Shown here: piece by piece, positions 34,404-43,461 of the stretch | Numbering within the stretch: the stretch's first letter is position 1 | Layout of the letters: every line of letters starts with the position of its first letter | Assembly: GCA_946536145.1 (NCBI GenBank) | Contig: CAMNEA010000001.1 | Coordinates: 93,107-157,106, forward strand | Direction: 5' to 3' | Length of the DNA stretch: 64,000 nucleotides | Origin: an uncultured Butyrivibrio sp. | Lineage (GTDB): Bacteria; Bacillota; Clostridia; Lachnospirales; Lachnospiraceae | Translations under genes and position numbers: made by a program | The notes under the pieces: model-generated | Seen by the model: only the letters and a program-made list of their open reading frames with translations | Told to the model about the DNA's origin: nothing | The model's database searches: none

Positions 34404-34832
34404 ATGGAAATTATTAAAAAGAAAGACAAAACACTTGCAATCATAGTAAGGGATGATCATAAGTGTGATGGTATAGATTTTGTTACTCCTGGTGAGTACT
34501 CGCAGCAGGTTGCTTATATGCATCATCCGGAAGGGAAGGTCATAGCCGCGCACGTTCATAATCTGGTACATAGAAATGTCGTTCTTACACAGGAAGTTCT
34601 GTTTATAAAAAAAGGAAAACTCAGAGTGGATTTTTACGATGAGTATAAAGACTATCTTGAAAGCAGAATCCTGAATGCCGGAGATGTAATACTGCTAGTG
34701 TCGGGGGGGCATGGGTTCAAGGCTCTGGAAGAACTTGAAATGATTGAGGTCAAACAGGGACCATACGCAGGAGATGCCGATAAAGAGCGATTTGATGGCA
34801 TTGATGACAGTGAGGTAAAGGGCATTGAGTGA
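34404..34832 (+). CDS. Cupin-fold sugar-modifying protein
   Basis: This 142-residue single-domain cupin has a first motif with HVHNLVHRN and EVLFIKKGKLRVDFY and a second motif with NAGDVILLVSGGHGFK. The His residues suggest a bound metal. Cupins next to DegT aminotransferases are often sugar isomerases or epimerases acting on nucleotide-linked sugars, but this one is not close to a named member. GGCGAGG lies 7 bp upstream of ATG 34404; although the frame is open much further upstream, that part only overlaps the epimerase gene. It overlaps the aminotransferase gene by 8 bp. Confidence 0.8.
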   Translation: MEIIKKKDKTLAIIVRDDHKCDGIDFVTPGEYSQQVAYMHHPEGKVIAAHVHNLVHRNVVLTQEVLFIKKGKLRVDFYDEYKDYLESRILNAGDVILLVSGGHGFKALEELEMIEVKQGPYAGDADKERFDGIDDSEVKGIE

Positions 34833-35961
34833 CAAGGTTGGCTTTGTTCCTGTTAATGAACCGCTTCTTAACGGGAATGAGAAAAAATATTTATGTGAAT
34901 GCATAGATACAGGATGGATCTCTTCAGAAGGACCATTTGTAAAAGAGTTCGAAGAAAAGATGAGTGCTTCTGTCGGAAGGAAATATGGAATAGCTGTATC
35001 CAGTGGCACTGCAGCACTTGAAGTTGCTGTACAGGCGCTGAATATTTCCGATGGCGATGAAGTGTTAATGCCCACATTTACAATAATATCATGTGCAATG
35101 GCTGTGACCAAAAGAGGCGGCGTACCAGTTTTTGTAGATAGTGATAGAAACACCTGGAATATGTGTGTGGATCAGATTGAGAGCAAAATCACTTCCAGAA
35201 CGAAGGCTATTATGGTGGTTCATCTTTATGGATTGCCGGTGGATATGAAAAAAGTAATGGAAATAGCAGGTAAACATAATCTGAAGGTTATTGAAGATGC
35301 CGCTGAAATGCACGGACAGACTTATGATGGACGACCGTGTGGAAGTTTTGGAGACATAAGTATATTTAGCTTTTATCCTAATAAGCATATTACCACTGGT
35401 GAAGGCGGTATGGTATTGGTTGATGACGAGGCACTTGCTTCGAGATGCAGGAGCTTACGAAACCTGTGCTTCCAGCGGGATCCCCGCTATGTCCATGAAG
35501 AAATCAGTGACAACTATAGATTCACTAATCTGCAGGCGGCAGTTGGTCTTGCACAGCTTGAAAGGCTTGATGAGTTCGTTGAAAAAAAGAGAAGAATGGG
35601 AAAGCTGTATACTGAAATGCTCACTGATATCAAGGGCATAATACTGCCGATGCCCAAGGATGAACATGCTGAAAACATATATTGGGTATATGGAATTCTT
35701 TTGGATGACTATATAAACATTGATAATCGATCTTTTGTAAAAAAACTTGGAGAAAAAGGCGTTGGATGTCGGACGTTCTTCTGGTGCATGCACGAACAGC
35801 CAGTTTATTTAAAGCAGGGAATGTATGACGGAGAGCACTATCCTGATGCTGAGTATCTGGCTAGAAAGGGATTCTATATTCCCAGCGGTCTGGCCCTGAC
35901 AGAAGAGCAGATGATGACTGTTTGCGAGCGATTAAAAGAGACATTAAACGAAGTGGTATGA
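34825..35961 (+). CDS. DegT/DnrJ/EryC1/StrS aminotransferase
   Basis: This PLP enzyme transfers an amino group to a keto-sugar nucleotide. It has 378 residues. EDAAEMHGQTYDGRPCGSFG and SFYPNKHITTGEGG are diagnostic, with Lys187 as the PLP-binding residue. The closest kind by sequence feel is the perosamine synthetase-like group (C4 amination). The start codon is TTG at 34825, placed by GAGGTAAAG upstream; it overlaps the cupin gene by 8 bp. With the cupin and the epimerase it suggests an amino sugar made on site. Confidence 0.92.
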   Translation: MSDKVGFVPVNEPLLNGNEKKYLCECIDTGWISSEGPFVKEFEEKMSASVGRKYGIAVSSGTAALEVAVQALNISDGDEVLMPTFTIISCAMAVTKRGGVPVFVDSDRNTWNMCVDQIESKITSRTKAIMVVHLYGLPVDMKKVMEIAGKHNLKVIEDAAEMHGQTYDGRPCGSFGDISIFSFYPNKHITTGEGGMVLVDDEALASRCRSLRNLCFQRDPRYVHEEISDNYRFTNLQAAVGLAQLERLDEFVEKKRRMGKLYTEMLTDIKGIILPMPKDEHAENIYWVYGILLDDYINIDNRSFVKKLGEKGVGCRTFFWCMHEQPVYLKQGMYDGEHYPDAEYLARKGFYIPSGLALTEEQMMTVCERLKETLNEVV

Positions 35962-35977
35962 ATTGAGGAATTCTGTG

Positions 35978-37087
35978 ATGAAGATAGCTGTTTACGGGAC
36001 GGGTAATAGGGCTCAGATATTTGTTGATACAATTAGCAAACTGGATTTTGGCGAAATAGTTTATTTTGTCGAAAGCAAAAGAACTAAAGAAGAATTTATG
36101 GACAAGTTTGTTGTTGAGGCGCGATCACTAAATTTCAACGATTTTAACTATCTTATTGTCGCAGTAGAAAACAGTCAGCCAATAATAGACTACTTAAAGC
36201 AGATATTGCCTGATTTCGAGCAAATAGAAAGAAAGATAATCTATGAAATAGATTTCTATTCTTTTGTGCCTGAGTTAAAAAACAGAATGCCGTATAGTTC
36301 CTGTACGCTATCCAATGGTATCAGGTATGTTTTTTCACCGAAAGACAGAATAATCGGTGAGAGCATGCTTCGCACAGGTGTGAATTTTGCAGAGGAACAG
36401 ATAAAAGCTTTCTTTGAACTTACTGATAAGTATTATGGCAAAAAAGACAGAACTGGCTACTTCCTGGATGTTGGAGCCAATATCGGTACTACCTCCATAT
36501 ATGTAAAAAAGATAATCAATCCCAATCTTAAAATTGTTGGAATAGAAGCCGGAAAAGACAATTACGCTGCGTTTAAAATGAATTGTATCGCCAATGATCT
36601 GGATGAGATCAGAGTTGTAAATGTCGCCGTTGGTGACGAGATGGGATATGCTAGTTTTAATCAGAATATCAACAATCCTGGTGGCTCCAACGTGAGTTGG
36701 ACTGAGAATTCATCGCCTAAAGGAGAAGAGGTTGTCGAACTGATTACATTGGATGAGTTATGCAAAAGAGAAGGCATCAACCCTAAAAATCTAGATTATT
36801 TATGGATTGATGTGGAGGGCTTTGAAGCAAATGTCCTCAAAGGCGCATTCGAAGTTCTTGGGCATAGAATTCCTCTTATGCAGGAGTTTAATCCATTTGC
36901 GTACGAGGAACGGGGGCTGTTGGATCAATACTGTGAAATTATGGAGAAATACTACGATTTCTTCGTCGATTATTACCAATATATTCAGGGAAAAGAGATA
37001 AAGAGACCGATAACTGAGATTAGGAAGCTAGTTGAAGAGATGCGTGTCGAAGGGAAAGAACAGACGGATTTAGTTTTTGGTTTGTAG
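35978..37087 (+). CDS. FkbM-family methyltransferase with N-terminal Rossmann-like module
   Basis: The C-terminal domain (about 150-369) is a class I O-methyltransferase of the FkbM type: YFLDVGANIGTTSIYVKKI, VGIEAG, and WIDVEGFEANVLKGA. The first 95 residues form a separate Rossmann-like unit beginning MKIAVYGTGNRAQIFVDTI, the first instance of a module that recurs through the following genes. GAGGAATTCTGTG precedes ATG 35978. The enzyme probably methylates a hydroxyl on the growing glycan. The A+T content of the sequence rises from here on. Confidence 0.87.
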   Translation: MKIAVYGTGNRAQIFVDTISKLDFGEIVYFVESKRTKEEFMDKFVVEARSLNFNDFNYLIVAVENSQPIIDYLKQILPDFEQIERKIIYEIDFYSFVPELKNRMPYSSCTLSNGIRYVFSPKDRIIGESMLRTGVNFAEEQIKAFFELTDKYYGKKDRTGYFLDVGANIGTTSIYVKKIINPNLKIVGIEAGKDNYAAFKMNCIANDLDEIRVVNVAVGDEMGYASFNQNINNPGGSNVSWTENSSPKGEEVVELITLDELCKREGINPKNLDYLWIDVEGFEANVLKGAFEVLGHRIPLMQEFNPFAYEERGLLDQYCEIMEKYYDFFVDYYQYIQGKEIKRPITEIRKLVEEMRVEGKEQTDLVFGL

Positions 37088-37134
37088 AAGATCACAAATT
37101 TGGTATCCATATTGTGCTTTCGAAGGAGAAAAGG

Positions 37135-37866
37135 ATGAAAGGGTTAATATTAGCAGCTGGTGAAGGGAAAAGAATGGCAGAGATGAAATTGAAACATAAA
37201 TCATTTGCCGAAATAAGAAAAAAGCATGTAATAGATTATAGTTTGGATTTACTAGCAGAGCAAAAAGACCGCATAAATGAAATAGTGATTGTAGTTGGCT
37301 ATCATGCGGATGACATTATTGATTATGTTGGAGATGATTATCGTTGTATTCCTGTGAAGTATGCATTTCAAAATGAAAGGCTAGGAATAGCACATGCTGT
37401 AAAGGTCGCAAGTGAGTTATTGAGCGATGATTTTATCTTATGTTTGGCAGACGAAATATTGTTCAATCCTCATCTTGGACAGATGATTAGTTTCTTTTAT
37501 CAGAATAAAGTTGAATGTTTATGTGGAATCATTAAATCTGATTCGGATATGTCATTTAAACCAATTGCTTATGATTTTGGAGAGGGAAAAACAATTAAAT
37601 GTGTCAGAGAGAAGCCCAAGTACTATGAAAACGATGTTAGAGGAGTGGGGGAATGCATTTTTAGTTTTCGTTGCCTAAAACTTTTAGAGAAATTGGAGCC
37701 GAACGGAATAAGGGGCGAATATGAGATGGGGGATTGGATTCAAATGGTAATTGATACGGGGGGAGAAGTAAATACTTTTGAGATAGCAGATACCTACGTA
37801 AATATTAATAGGGCAAAAGATATTGACTTGGCTAATGAAATATTTGAAATGACTGAGGATTCATAA
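37135..37866 (+). CDS. Sugar-phosphate nucleotidyltransferase
   Basis: This 243-residue NTP_transferase-type enzyme couples a sugar phosphate to a nucleoside triphosphate. The N-terminal GLILAAGEGKRM is the nucleotide-binding loop and ILCLADEILF the metal-binding strand; VREKPKYY and GVGECIFSF also fit. Family members of this short form make CDP- or UDP/GDP-sugars or choline derivatives; the sequence does not tell which. AAGGAGAAAAGG precedes the ATG at 37135. The next gene starts on the last base of its stop codon. Confidence 0.86.
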   Translation: MKGLILAAGEGKRMAEMKLKHKSFAEIRKKHVIDYSLDLLAEQKDRINEIVIVVGYHADDIIDYVGDDYRCIPVKYAFQNERLGIAHAVKVASELLSDDFILCLADEILFNPHLGQMISFFYQNKVECLCGIIKSDSDMSFKPIAYDFGEGKTIKCVREKPKYYENDVRGVGECIFSFRCLKLLEKLEPNGIRGEYEMGDWIQMVIDTGGEVNTFEIADTYVNINRAKDIDLANEIFEMTEDS

Positions 37867-39149
37867 TGAAATTTATTTTTTATGGCGCAGGAAGAAATGC
37901 AATTAAACTATATACTTTTCTAAAGAATAACGGGTACGCTGATTCTATTGACTGCTTTTGTGATCAGAGGTATCAAGAACTAGACCGTGTCATTGATGGG
38001 AAGGCCTGTATTGATTATTCACTTGCGAAATTAAGAAATGCAGCCTTTATTGTAACGGTTAGCGAAAACTCTTATGCTTATAATGAGATAATATTTGAGC
38101 TGAAACAAGATGAGGTACCTTTTTATTCCATAAATGAGTTATTTGCATTTTTATTTAGAGATAAATCATCAGAATATTATAGAGACTATTGCCAATACTG
38201 CTGCAAAGACGATATGGCGATTGAGTATTATGAGCTAAAACGATATTTGCAAACTGGCAGTGAAGGTGCAATTAACAGGTCTATTAAACAAAAGTTTGTT
38301 TGGTTTATGCCAGGCTTTCCATTTTTAAAATTGGTATTTGGTCCGTTAAAGGGTGAAAATGATGTCGTTATAATAGATTCCTGGAGTGAATGTCTAAGTG
38401 TAATAACTCAGATGGATGCAGAATCAACACACTATTTTGTCTTTTTTCAGCCATGGGCTGACAGGCTCATTGGAATAATTGATTTGCTAAAGAAAAGATT
38501 TAATAGATCTCGTTTTATTTTTTATTCGTATGATACTAAAGTGTTTAGAACAATTAGCTTGAATAAATATAAATGCATGTTTGATGATATCTTTTTATAC
38601 GACAAGGAGGAGGCAGAAAAGGTAGGGGTCAGTTACTACCCTGGATTATATGACAAGCCGGATATATATGTTGAGAATTCTCAAAAGAAGTATGACCTCG
38701 TATGGAGTGGATTTCCGCACGGTAGATTGGATAAGCTGATTGAAGTATATGATTCTGCATCGAAAAATGGTATAACGTGTCATTTTGTAGTAGTTGATGA
38801 TGGGACAATTAAAAGGGTACAACGTAAAAATGTTGAATATGTAGATAAGCTATCCCCTGAAGATAGTATACGGATAACAATGGATGGTAAGTGCTCTTTG
38901 GATTTAAAGCATGTTGATGATTCTGCGCTTACTATCAGAGTTTATGAGGCAATTGCTTGCGGAATGAAGGTTTTAACAGATAATAATGCTGTTTTTGATT
39001 GCTTATACTATGATGCAAGTATGATGCAGTTTTTTAATGATGCTAAGGAAATTGATTATAGCTTTTTAAAAGCTGATGGAAAGGCATATTGTTACAAAGG
39101 TGAGTACAGACCTATTAATTTCCTAAAATATGTGGAATGTCGTTATTGA
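37866..39149 (+). CDS. GT-B-like glycosyltransferase with N-terminal Rossmann-like module
   Basis: This is a 427-residue protein. Residues 1-95 are the recurring module (MKFIFYGAGRNAIKLYTFLK, then FIVTVSENSYAYNEIIFEL). Residues about 170-427 look like a GT-B enzyme: DLVWSGFPHGRLDKLIEVYD and ALTIRVYEAIACGMKVLTDN near the C-terminus, which matches the donor-site helix of GT4-like enzymes. No close family is recognised. The start overlaps the preceding stop codon by one base (TAATG). The sequence is A+T rich. Confidence 0.7.
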   Translation: MKFIFYGAGRNAIKLYTFLKNNGYADSIDCFCDQRYQELDRVIDGKACIDYSLAKLRNAAFIVTVSENSYAYNEIIFELKQDEVPFYSINELFAFLFRDKSSEYYRDYCQYCCKDDMAIEYYELKRYLQTGSEGAINRSIKQKFVWFMPGFPFLKLVFGPLKGENDVVIIDSWSECLSVITQMDAESTHYFVFFQPWADRLIGIIDLLKKRFNRSRFIFYSYDTKVFRTISLNKYKCMFDDIFLYDKEEAEKVGVSYYPGLYDKPDIYVENSQKKYDLVWSGFPHGRLDKLIEVYDSASKNGITCHFVVVDDGTIKRVQRKNVEYVDKLSPEDSIRITMDGKCSLDLKHVDDSALTIRVYEAIACGMKVLTDNNAVFDCLYYDASMMQFFNDAKEIDYSFLKADGKAYCYKGEYRPINFLKYVECRY

Positions 39150-39167
39150 TAGTGATGAGGTGCTAGG

Positions 39168-40262
39168 TTGGATTCATATTATACGGAATATATTAAAGGT
39201 AGTGCTGCAGCCATCAGTGGTGGAAAACTATGGGTGGCATCTAATTCAGCTAATGTCGTTTTTGCATTTTCGCTAGAGACATATGTATTAGATAAATTGA
39301 TTACTATTCATGAAAATGTTGTAGATGAATTGTTTTCAAAAATAATTGAGTGCGATAAGTATTTGTTTTTGATTCCGTACAATGCCAATAGCGTGTGGCG
39401 TATAAATGTTGATAATGCGGTATTAACTAAGATTGAAATAGGTATAAAAGAAGAAGAAAAAGGAATTAAAGGGAAGTTTAAGACTGCATATTTGTGGAAT
39501 AACAGATTACATTTATTTGGTCATGGAATAAATGCATGCATAGTGTATGATATTTCTACATGCCATTACGAAAGAATTAGTTATGGTCATGGTAATATGA
39601 TGCAGTTTTCTCATGTTATGGCAACTGATGATAGATATTGTTATTTACCTGTGCTTAATCAAAATTTGATGGCAAAATACGATTGTAATGATTCATCATT
39701 ATCGTGTTTCGATTCTCAATTGAAGGGAATCCATGTTAATTTTGCAACTGTTTTACAGAATGAAATTGTCTTAGCTATTTCAAATGATTCATTAGTGTTT
39801 ATAAATCGTGATAATAATGAAATGACAATAAAAAAAATGGGGGTTATACCTGATAAGTATAAAGATGACGAATCTTTATATCGTAGAATAATAAAACATG
39901 GAGACCTGACGATAATTGTCCCTTCTGCAGTTGGAAATCTGTATTATTCACATAATGACCAGGATTACAAAGAGATTAAACTTGATGACAAGAGCTTCCG
40001 AGGGAAAACACGGGGGTTTATGAGATACGAATTCGATTTGTTAACGGAAGATAAGTTTTATATTCAAAGCAGAGTGGATGGAGAGATATATGAGATAGAC
40101 TTAGAAGATATAAACATAGCTAAGCGCATGCCATACGTGCCTCAAGAGATTGTAAGAGATATTTCTGCCAATGTCTTAAGGATAAAAAATGAACCGATGC
40201 TCAAAGAAGAATTAGATATATGTTTATTCGATTTTATAGGCAATGTCATAGATGGAAAATGA
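39168..40262 (+). CDS. Predicted beta-propeller-like cytoplasmic protein
   Basis: This 364-residue protein is built of repeating strand-rich segments of about 45-50 residues (GGKLWVASNSANVVFAFSLE, DKYLFLIPYNANSVWRINVD, DRYCYLPVLNQNLMAKYDCN, GDLTIIVPSAVGNLYYSHND), the pattern of a seven-bladed propeller. It has no signal peptide, so it would act inside the cell, where it could hold partners or bind sugar; no catalytic motif is visible. Start: TTG at 39168 after GATGAGG. The end overlaps the CapA-like gene by 11 bp. A nearby stretch counts 15 G+C in 60 bases (39301-39360), much lower than the ends of the window. Confidence 0.62.
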   Translation: MDSYYTEYIKGSAAAISGGKLWVASNSANVVFAFSLETYVLDKLITIHENVVDELFSKIIECDKYLFLIPYNANSVWRINVDNAVLTKIEIGIKEEEKGIKGKFKTAYLWNNRLHLFGHGINACIVYDISTCHYERISYGHGNMMQFSHVMATDDRYCYLPVLNQNLMAKYDCNDSSLSCFDSQLKGIHVNFATVLQNEIVLAISNDSLVFINRDNNEMTIKKMGVIPDKYKDDESLYRRIIKHGDLTIIVPSAVGNLYYSHNDQDYKEIKLDDKSFRGKTRGFMRYEFDLLTEDKFYIQSRVDGEIYEIDLEDINIAKRMPYVPQEIVRDISANVLRIKNEPMLKEELDICLFDFIGNVIDGK

Positions 40263-41715
40263 AATGGAAAAACGTCCAATTAAAGTCATAATTGCGGGAG
40301 ACATAGTACCTGCAAGCGTAGACCAAGATTGTTTTGAACTAGGAAGTGCCTCGCAGATTTTAGATGATAGGATATTAGATCTCTTAAAATGTGTCGATGT
40401 AAGAATTTATAATCTTGAGTGTGTTATTACAGATTCTGAAGAAAAAGAGTTAAAGGCCGGGCCATATCTAAAATGTGATTCAGACTCTATAAATGGGATA
40501 AAGCAGTTGCTGCCAACAGTGCTTATTGGCGCAAATAATCATGCTATGGATTATGGCATACAAGGAATAAATTATACTAAGAAAATAATGGATAAGAACA
40601 ACATTATTTTTTTAGGAACCGGAGTCAATCAGGAAGAAGCTAGAAGTAATGCGGGAGTTGTGCTTGACATTGATGGTGTTAGGATTGGCGTATATTGTTG
40701 TGCAGAAGATGAATTTTCTGCGTCGAGAGTGCATGATTGGGGAGGTGCAAATCTTTATGATCCATTAACCAGTTTTGAAGATGTTAAGCAGCTTTCTGAG
40801 ATATGTGATCACCTCATTGTGATATATCATGGAGGACTCGAGTATTACAGATTTCCTTCACCAAATCTTCAACGGATATTTCGGAAATTTGCCGACAATG
40901 GAGCTTCAGTTGTGGTAGCTAATCATGGACATTGTGTGGCTTGTGAAGAAGAATACCAGGGTAAGAGACTGATATATGGACAGGGAAACTTTATTTACAA
41001 TAATTGTATTTACGATAAAAGCGGCGACTATCGAGATGGATTAATGATTGAAGTGGATATATCAGATGAAGGTTCGTTTGATGTAAAGTATTGGCCAATT
41101 CGTTGCGGAGAAAAGACGGTTCTTCTTAATGCAAACGACGCCAAAAAAGTTATGGAGGAATATCAAAAACGTAGCTTGTCTGTAACAGAAAAAAAGAACG
41201 TTGAGTATAATTATCTGTGGGAGACTGTGGACCGTTTTTCCGGTGTAGAAAAGGACTACCTTGTGTATGACACCCTGAGAATACTTAATAACATGCAATG
41301 TGAGTCGCTTAGAGAACTTGTTATTTGTGCTTATGATATATGCGCGGGGCGATATAAACAGTTTTTACAGATAATTCCAAATGCTAAGCTTGATTCTTTT
41401 TTTATTGAATCGAGAAGAATATCTATATTCGGGGCAGGAAAAGCATTTGAAGTATTATCAAAATGGCTTGGGGATAAGGCTGTTGAAGTAGGGCATGTGT
41501 ACACAAGTGAGAGATGCAATAAAAAAGTATGTGTTGGAAATAAAGAACACGTGGTCGAGCAGATAAGCAAATGTGAAAACCGCGAACAAGAAATACTTAT
41601 ATGCACTGGGTTTGATTACCTGCGTGAAATATATGAAGAATTGGTTGGCTTGGGATATGAAAGAATTTATGTGATAGGTAATATTTGGGAATTAAAAAAT
41701 GACTATGAGGACTAA
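40252..41715 (+). CDS. CapA-like metallophosphoesterase with C-terminal Rossmann-like module
   Basis: The N-terminal domain (about 10-300) is of the PGA_cap / CapA type, a calcineurin-like fold: VIIAGDIVPAS, YNLECVI, LIGANNHAMDYG, YHGGLEYY and NHGHCV supply the expected metal ligands. CapA is normally anchored outside the membrane in poly-gamma-glutamate capsule synthesis, but this protein has no signal or membrane segment. The last 100 residues (about 390-487; ISIFGAGKAFEVLSKWLG, ILICTGFDYLREIYEELV) are the recurring Rossmann-like module. The 487 residues thus form a fusion found in this cluster only as far as I can see. Substrate unknown. Confidence 0.8.
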   Translation: MENEMEKRPIKVIIAGDIVPASVDQDCFELGSASQILDDRILDLLKCVDVRIYNLECVITDSEEKELKAGPYLKCDSDSINGIKQLLPTVLIGANNHAMDYGIQGINYTKKIMDKNNIIFLGTGVNQEEARSNAGVVLDIDGVRIGVYCCAEDEFSASRVHDWGGANLYDPLTSFEDVKQLSEICDHLIVIYHGGLEYYRFPSPNLQRIFRKFADNGASVVVANHGHCVACEEEYQGKRLIYGQGNFIYNNCIYDKSGDYRDGLMIEVDISDEGSFDVKYWPIRCGEKTVLLNANDAKKVMEEYQKRSLSVTEKKNVEYNYLWETVDRFSGVEKDYLVYDTLRILNNMQCESLRELVICAYDICAGRYKQFLQIIPNAKLDSFFIESRRISIFGAGKAFEVLSKWLGDKAVEVGHVYTSERCNKKVCVGNKEHVVEQISKCENREQEILICTGFDYLREIYEELVGLGYERIYVIGNIWELKNDYED

Positions 41716-41720
41716 TAAAA

Positions 41721-42863
41721 ATGAAAGTTGCGCTAAGACTATTCAATCCCAAAAGCAGAGCATTTGTGGAGTCCATTATTAGTAATGCTAGTGTGGAGGT
41801 TCGCTATATTGTTGATAGAGATGATCAAAAATGGGGCGAAGTGGATTGTGATTATAAGTTACCCATAATATCCCCATATAAGCTTCTTCAGTTAGTAGAT
41901 AGTGGAGAGATTGATTTTTTAGTGATTTTGCCATTTTGTGGTTACTATGCGACGAAAGATGTTATAGAAGAATGCATTGAGATGGGAGTACCAAAGGAGA
42001 AACTATTAGTACCATCTGTTCCGGATGCGATTCTTTTCCAACAAGGAAAGATAACAGATCTGTCAACTTTTACTGTGGACGAATTTAAATCACTTCCTCG
42101 TTTACAGTACCATATTGCTGACCATTGTAATATGAACTGTGTTTCATGTTCTCATTTTTCCTCGTTGGTTCACGAAGAAAAACTAATGGATATGAGTGTT
42201 ATGGAAAGGGATTTAAAACAGCTTAAACAGCTTGTTAAGCATATTGATGTGATTGAAATACTAGGGGGAGAACCATTCCTTAACCCTGATTGGAAAGAAT
42301 ATGTAATTCTTACGAAAAGATTTTTCGAATATAGTCAGGTGGAATTTATTACAAACGGAACGATGCTTTGGAAATTGACATCAGAGGATTGGGCATTTAT
42401 TAAGGAGAATGATGTCATTTTCAGAATGTCTTTGTACAAACCTTTTTGGAATAAAGCAGATGGAATAGTTGCTTTACTAAAAGAAAAGAATATTAGATAT
42501 AGTGTCAACTACAGGGTTATGACCAGATTTGCATATATGTTTTTAAAAGAACCCAAAGGAACAGCGGAGGATAACAGGATAAACTGCGCCAGTGATTGTT
42601 TTCAACTATATTACGGCAAAATGACTCCGTGTTCCAGAATGATGTATATTCATTTCTTTAATGATTATTTCAAAACGGATTATCCCGAAGAAGCAGCTGT
42701 AGAGAGCGTTTATGACATAGATGACTATGAGCAGCTTCTGAAAAAGATAAAACGTCCGATGGCGTTATGCCAATTCTGCAACATCCATCTTAAAAATCAA
42801 GTATTTCAGGGATGGGATAACAATCATTCATGTAATGAAGACATAAAAAAATGGATTTATTGA
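41721..42863 (+). CDS. Radical SAM enzyme with N-terminal Rossmann-like domain
   Basis: This is a 380-residue protein. Residues 136-143 read CNMNCVSC, the CxxxCxxC that binds the SAM-cleaving iron-sulfur cluster, followed by EILGGEPFLNPDW, the usual GGE motif. Cysteines near the C-terminus (DCFQLYYGKMTPCSRM, LCQFCN) could bind a second cluster as in SPASM/Twitch enzymes. The first 110 residues are a Rossmann-like domain that weakly resembles the recurring module. Radical SAM enzymes in sugar clusters catalyse epimerisation, deoxygenation or carbon-skeleton changes; the substrate here is unknown. GAGGA lies 10 bp before the ATG. Confidence 0.83.
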   Translation: MKVALRLFNPKSRAFVESIISNASVEVRYIVDRDDQKWGEVDCDYKLPIISPYKLLQLVDSGEIDFLVILPFCGYYATKDVIEECIEMGVPKEKLLVPSVPDAILFQQGKITDLSTFTVDEFKSLPRLQYHIADHCNMNCVSCSHFSSLVHEEKLMDMSVMERDLKQLKQLVKHIDVIEILGGEPFLNPDWKEYVILTKRFFEYSQVEFITNGTMLWKLTSEDWAFIKENDVIFRMSLYKPFWNKADGIVALLKEKNIRYSVNYRVMTRFAYMFLKEPKGTAEDNRINCASDCFQLYYGKMTPCSRMMYIHFFNDYFKTDYPEEAAVESVYDIDDYEQLLKKIKRPMALCQFCNIHLKNQVFQGWDNNHSCNEDIKKWIY

Positions 42864-42885
42864 ATAGTGGAGAACTAGAATCCCA

Positions 42886-43449
42886 ATGCATTTTTTGAAG
42901 CGGGCAATAGTAAAAATACTGGATATTGATTCCTGGCATGAAAGTGATTATATGTCTAAGGAGTATGCAAAGTATACTGTTAGTATCGTAGACAGGATTA
43001 CTCAAAATGACCGGAAAGTCAAAGTTGTGGAAGTTGGATGCGGTCTTGGAGACATCATTGGAAACATTAAGCATAAGAACAAGCAAGGATATGACTTGGA
43101 CAACAAAATAGTTTTTGGAGCTAAAATACTACATCCTTGTACTAAGTTTAACGTTGGGAGCTTCATGGATGTACAAGAATGCCAGAAACTATGCTTGATT
43201 GCGGTGAATATATTACATTTTTTGGACCCTGATTACGTGGAACGGGTAATTTGTGATATTAAGAATAATAACGACCTGGATTATGTGGTGATTGATGAAC
43301 TTCATGATACTGTCGGGACTGTGTACAAATATGAATATAACGGATTGAAATTGTTAGGGGACGATTTTCGGATAAAATATCGTAGCCGAAGAATTCAAGC
43401 GTCTGAAGGCGCGTGCAGATATGTGGTGGTATACGAGCGAAAAAGATAA
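42886..43449 (+). CDS. Small class I methyltransferase-like protein
   Basis: This is a 187-residue protein. KVVEVGCGLGDIIGNI (residues about 47-62) is a good SAM-binding motif I, and LIAVNILHFLDPDYVERVI fits the later strand with an Asn-rich active site. There is no membrane or signal segment. It lies between a radical SAM enzyme and an ATP-grasp protein in an evenly spaced + strand run, so its substrate is probably a sugar or a small acceptor on the glycan. The ribosome binding site (GGAG) is rather far from the ATG at 42886. Confidence 0.72.
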   Translation: MHFLKRAIVKILDIDSWHESDYMSKEYAKYTVSIVDRITQNDRKVKVVEVGCGLGDIIGNIKHKNKQGYDLDNKIVFGAKILHPCTKFNVGSFMDVQECQKLCLIAVNILHFLDPDYVERVICDIKNNNDLDYVVIDELHDTVGTVYKYEYNGLKLLGDDFRIKYRSRRIQASEGACRYVVVYERKR

Positions 43450-43461
43450 AAAGGAAAGAAA

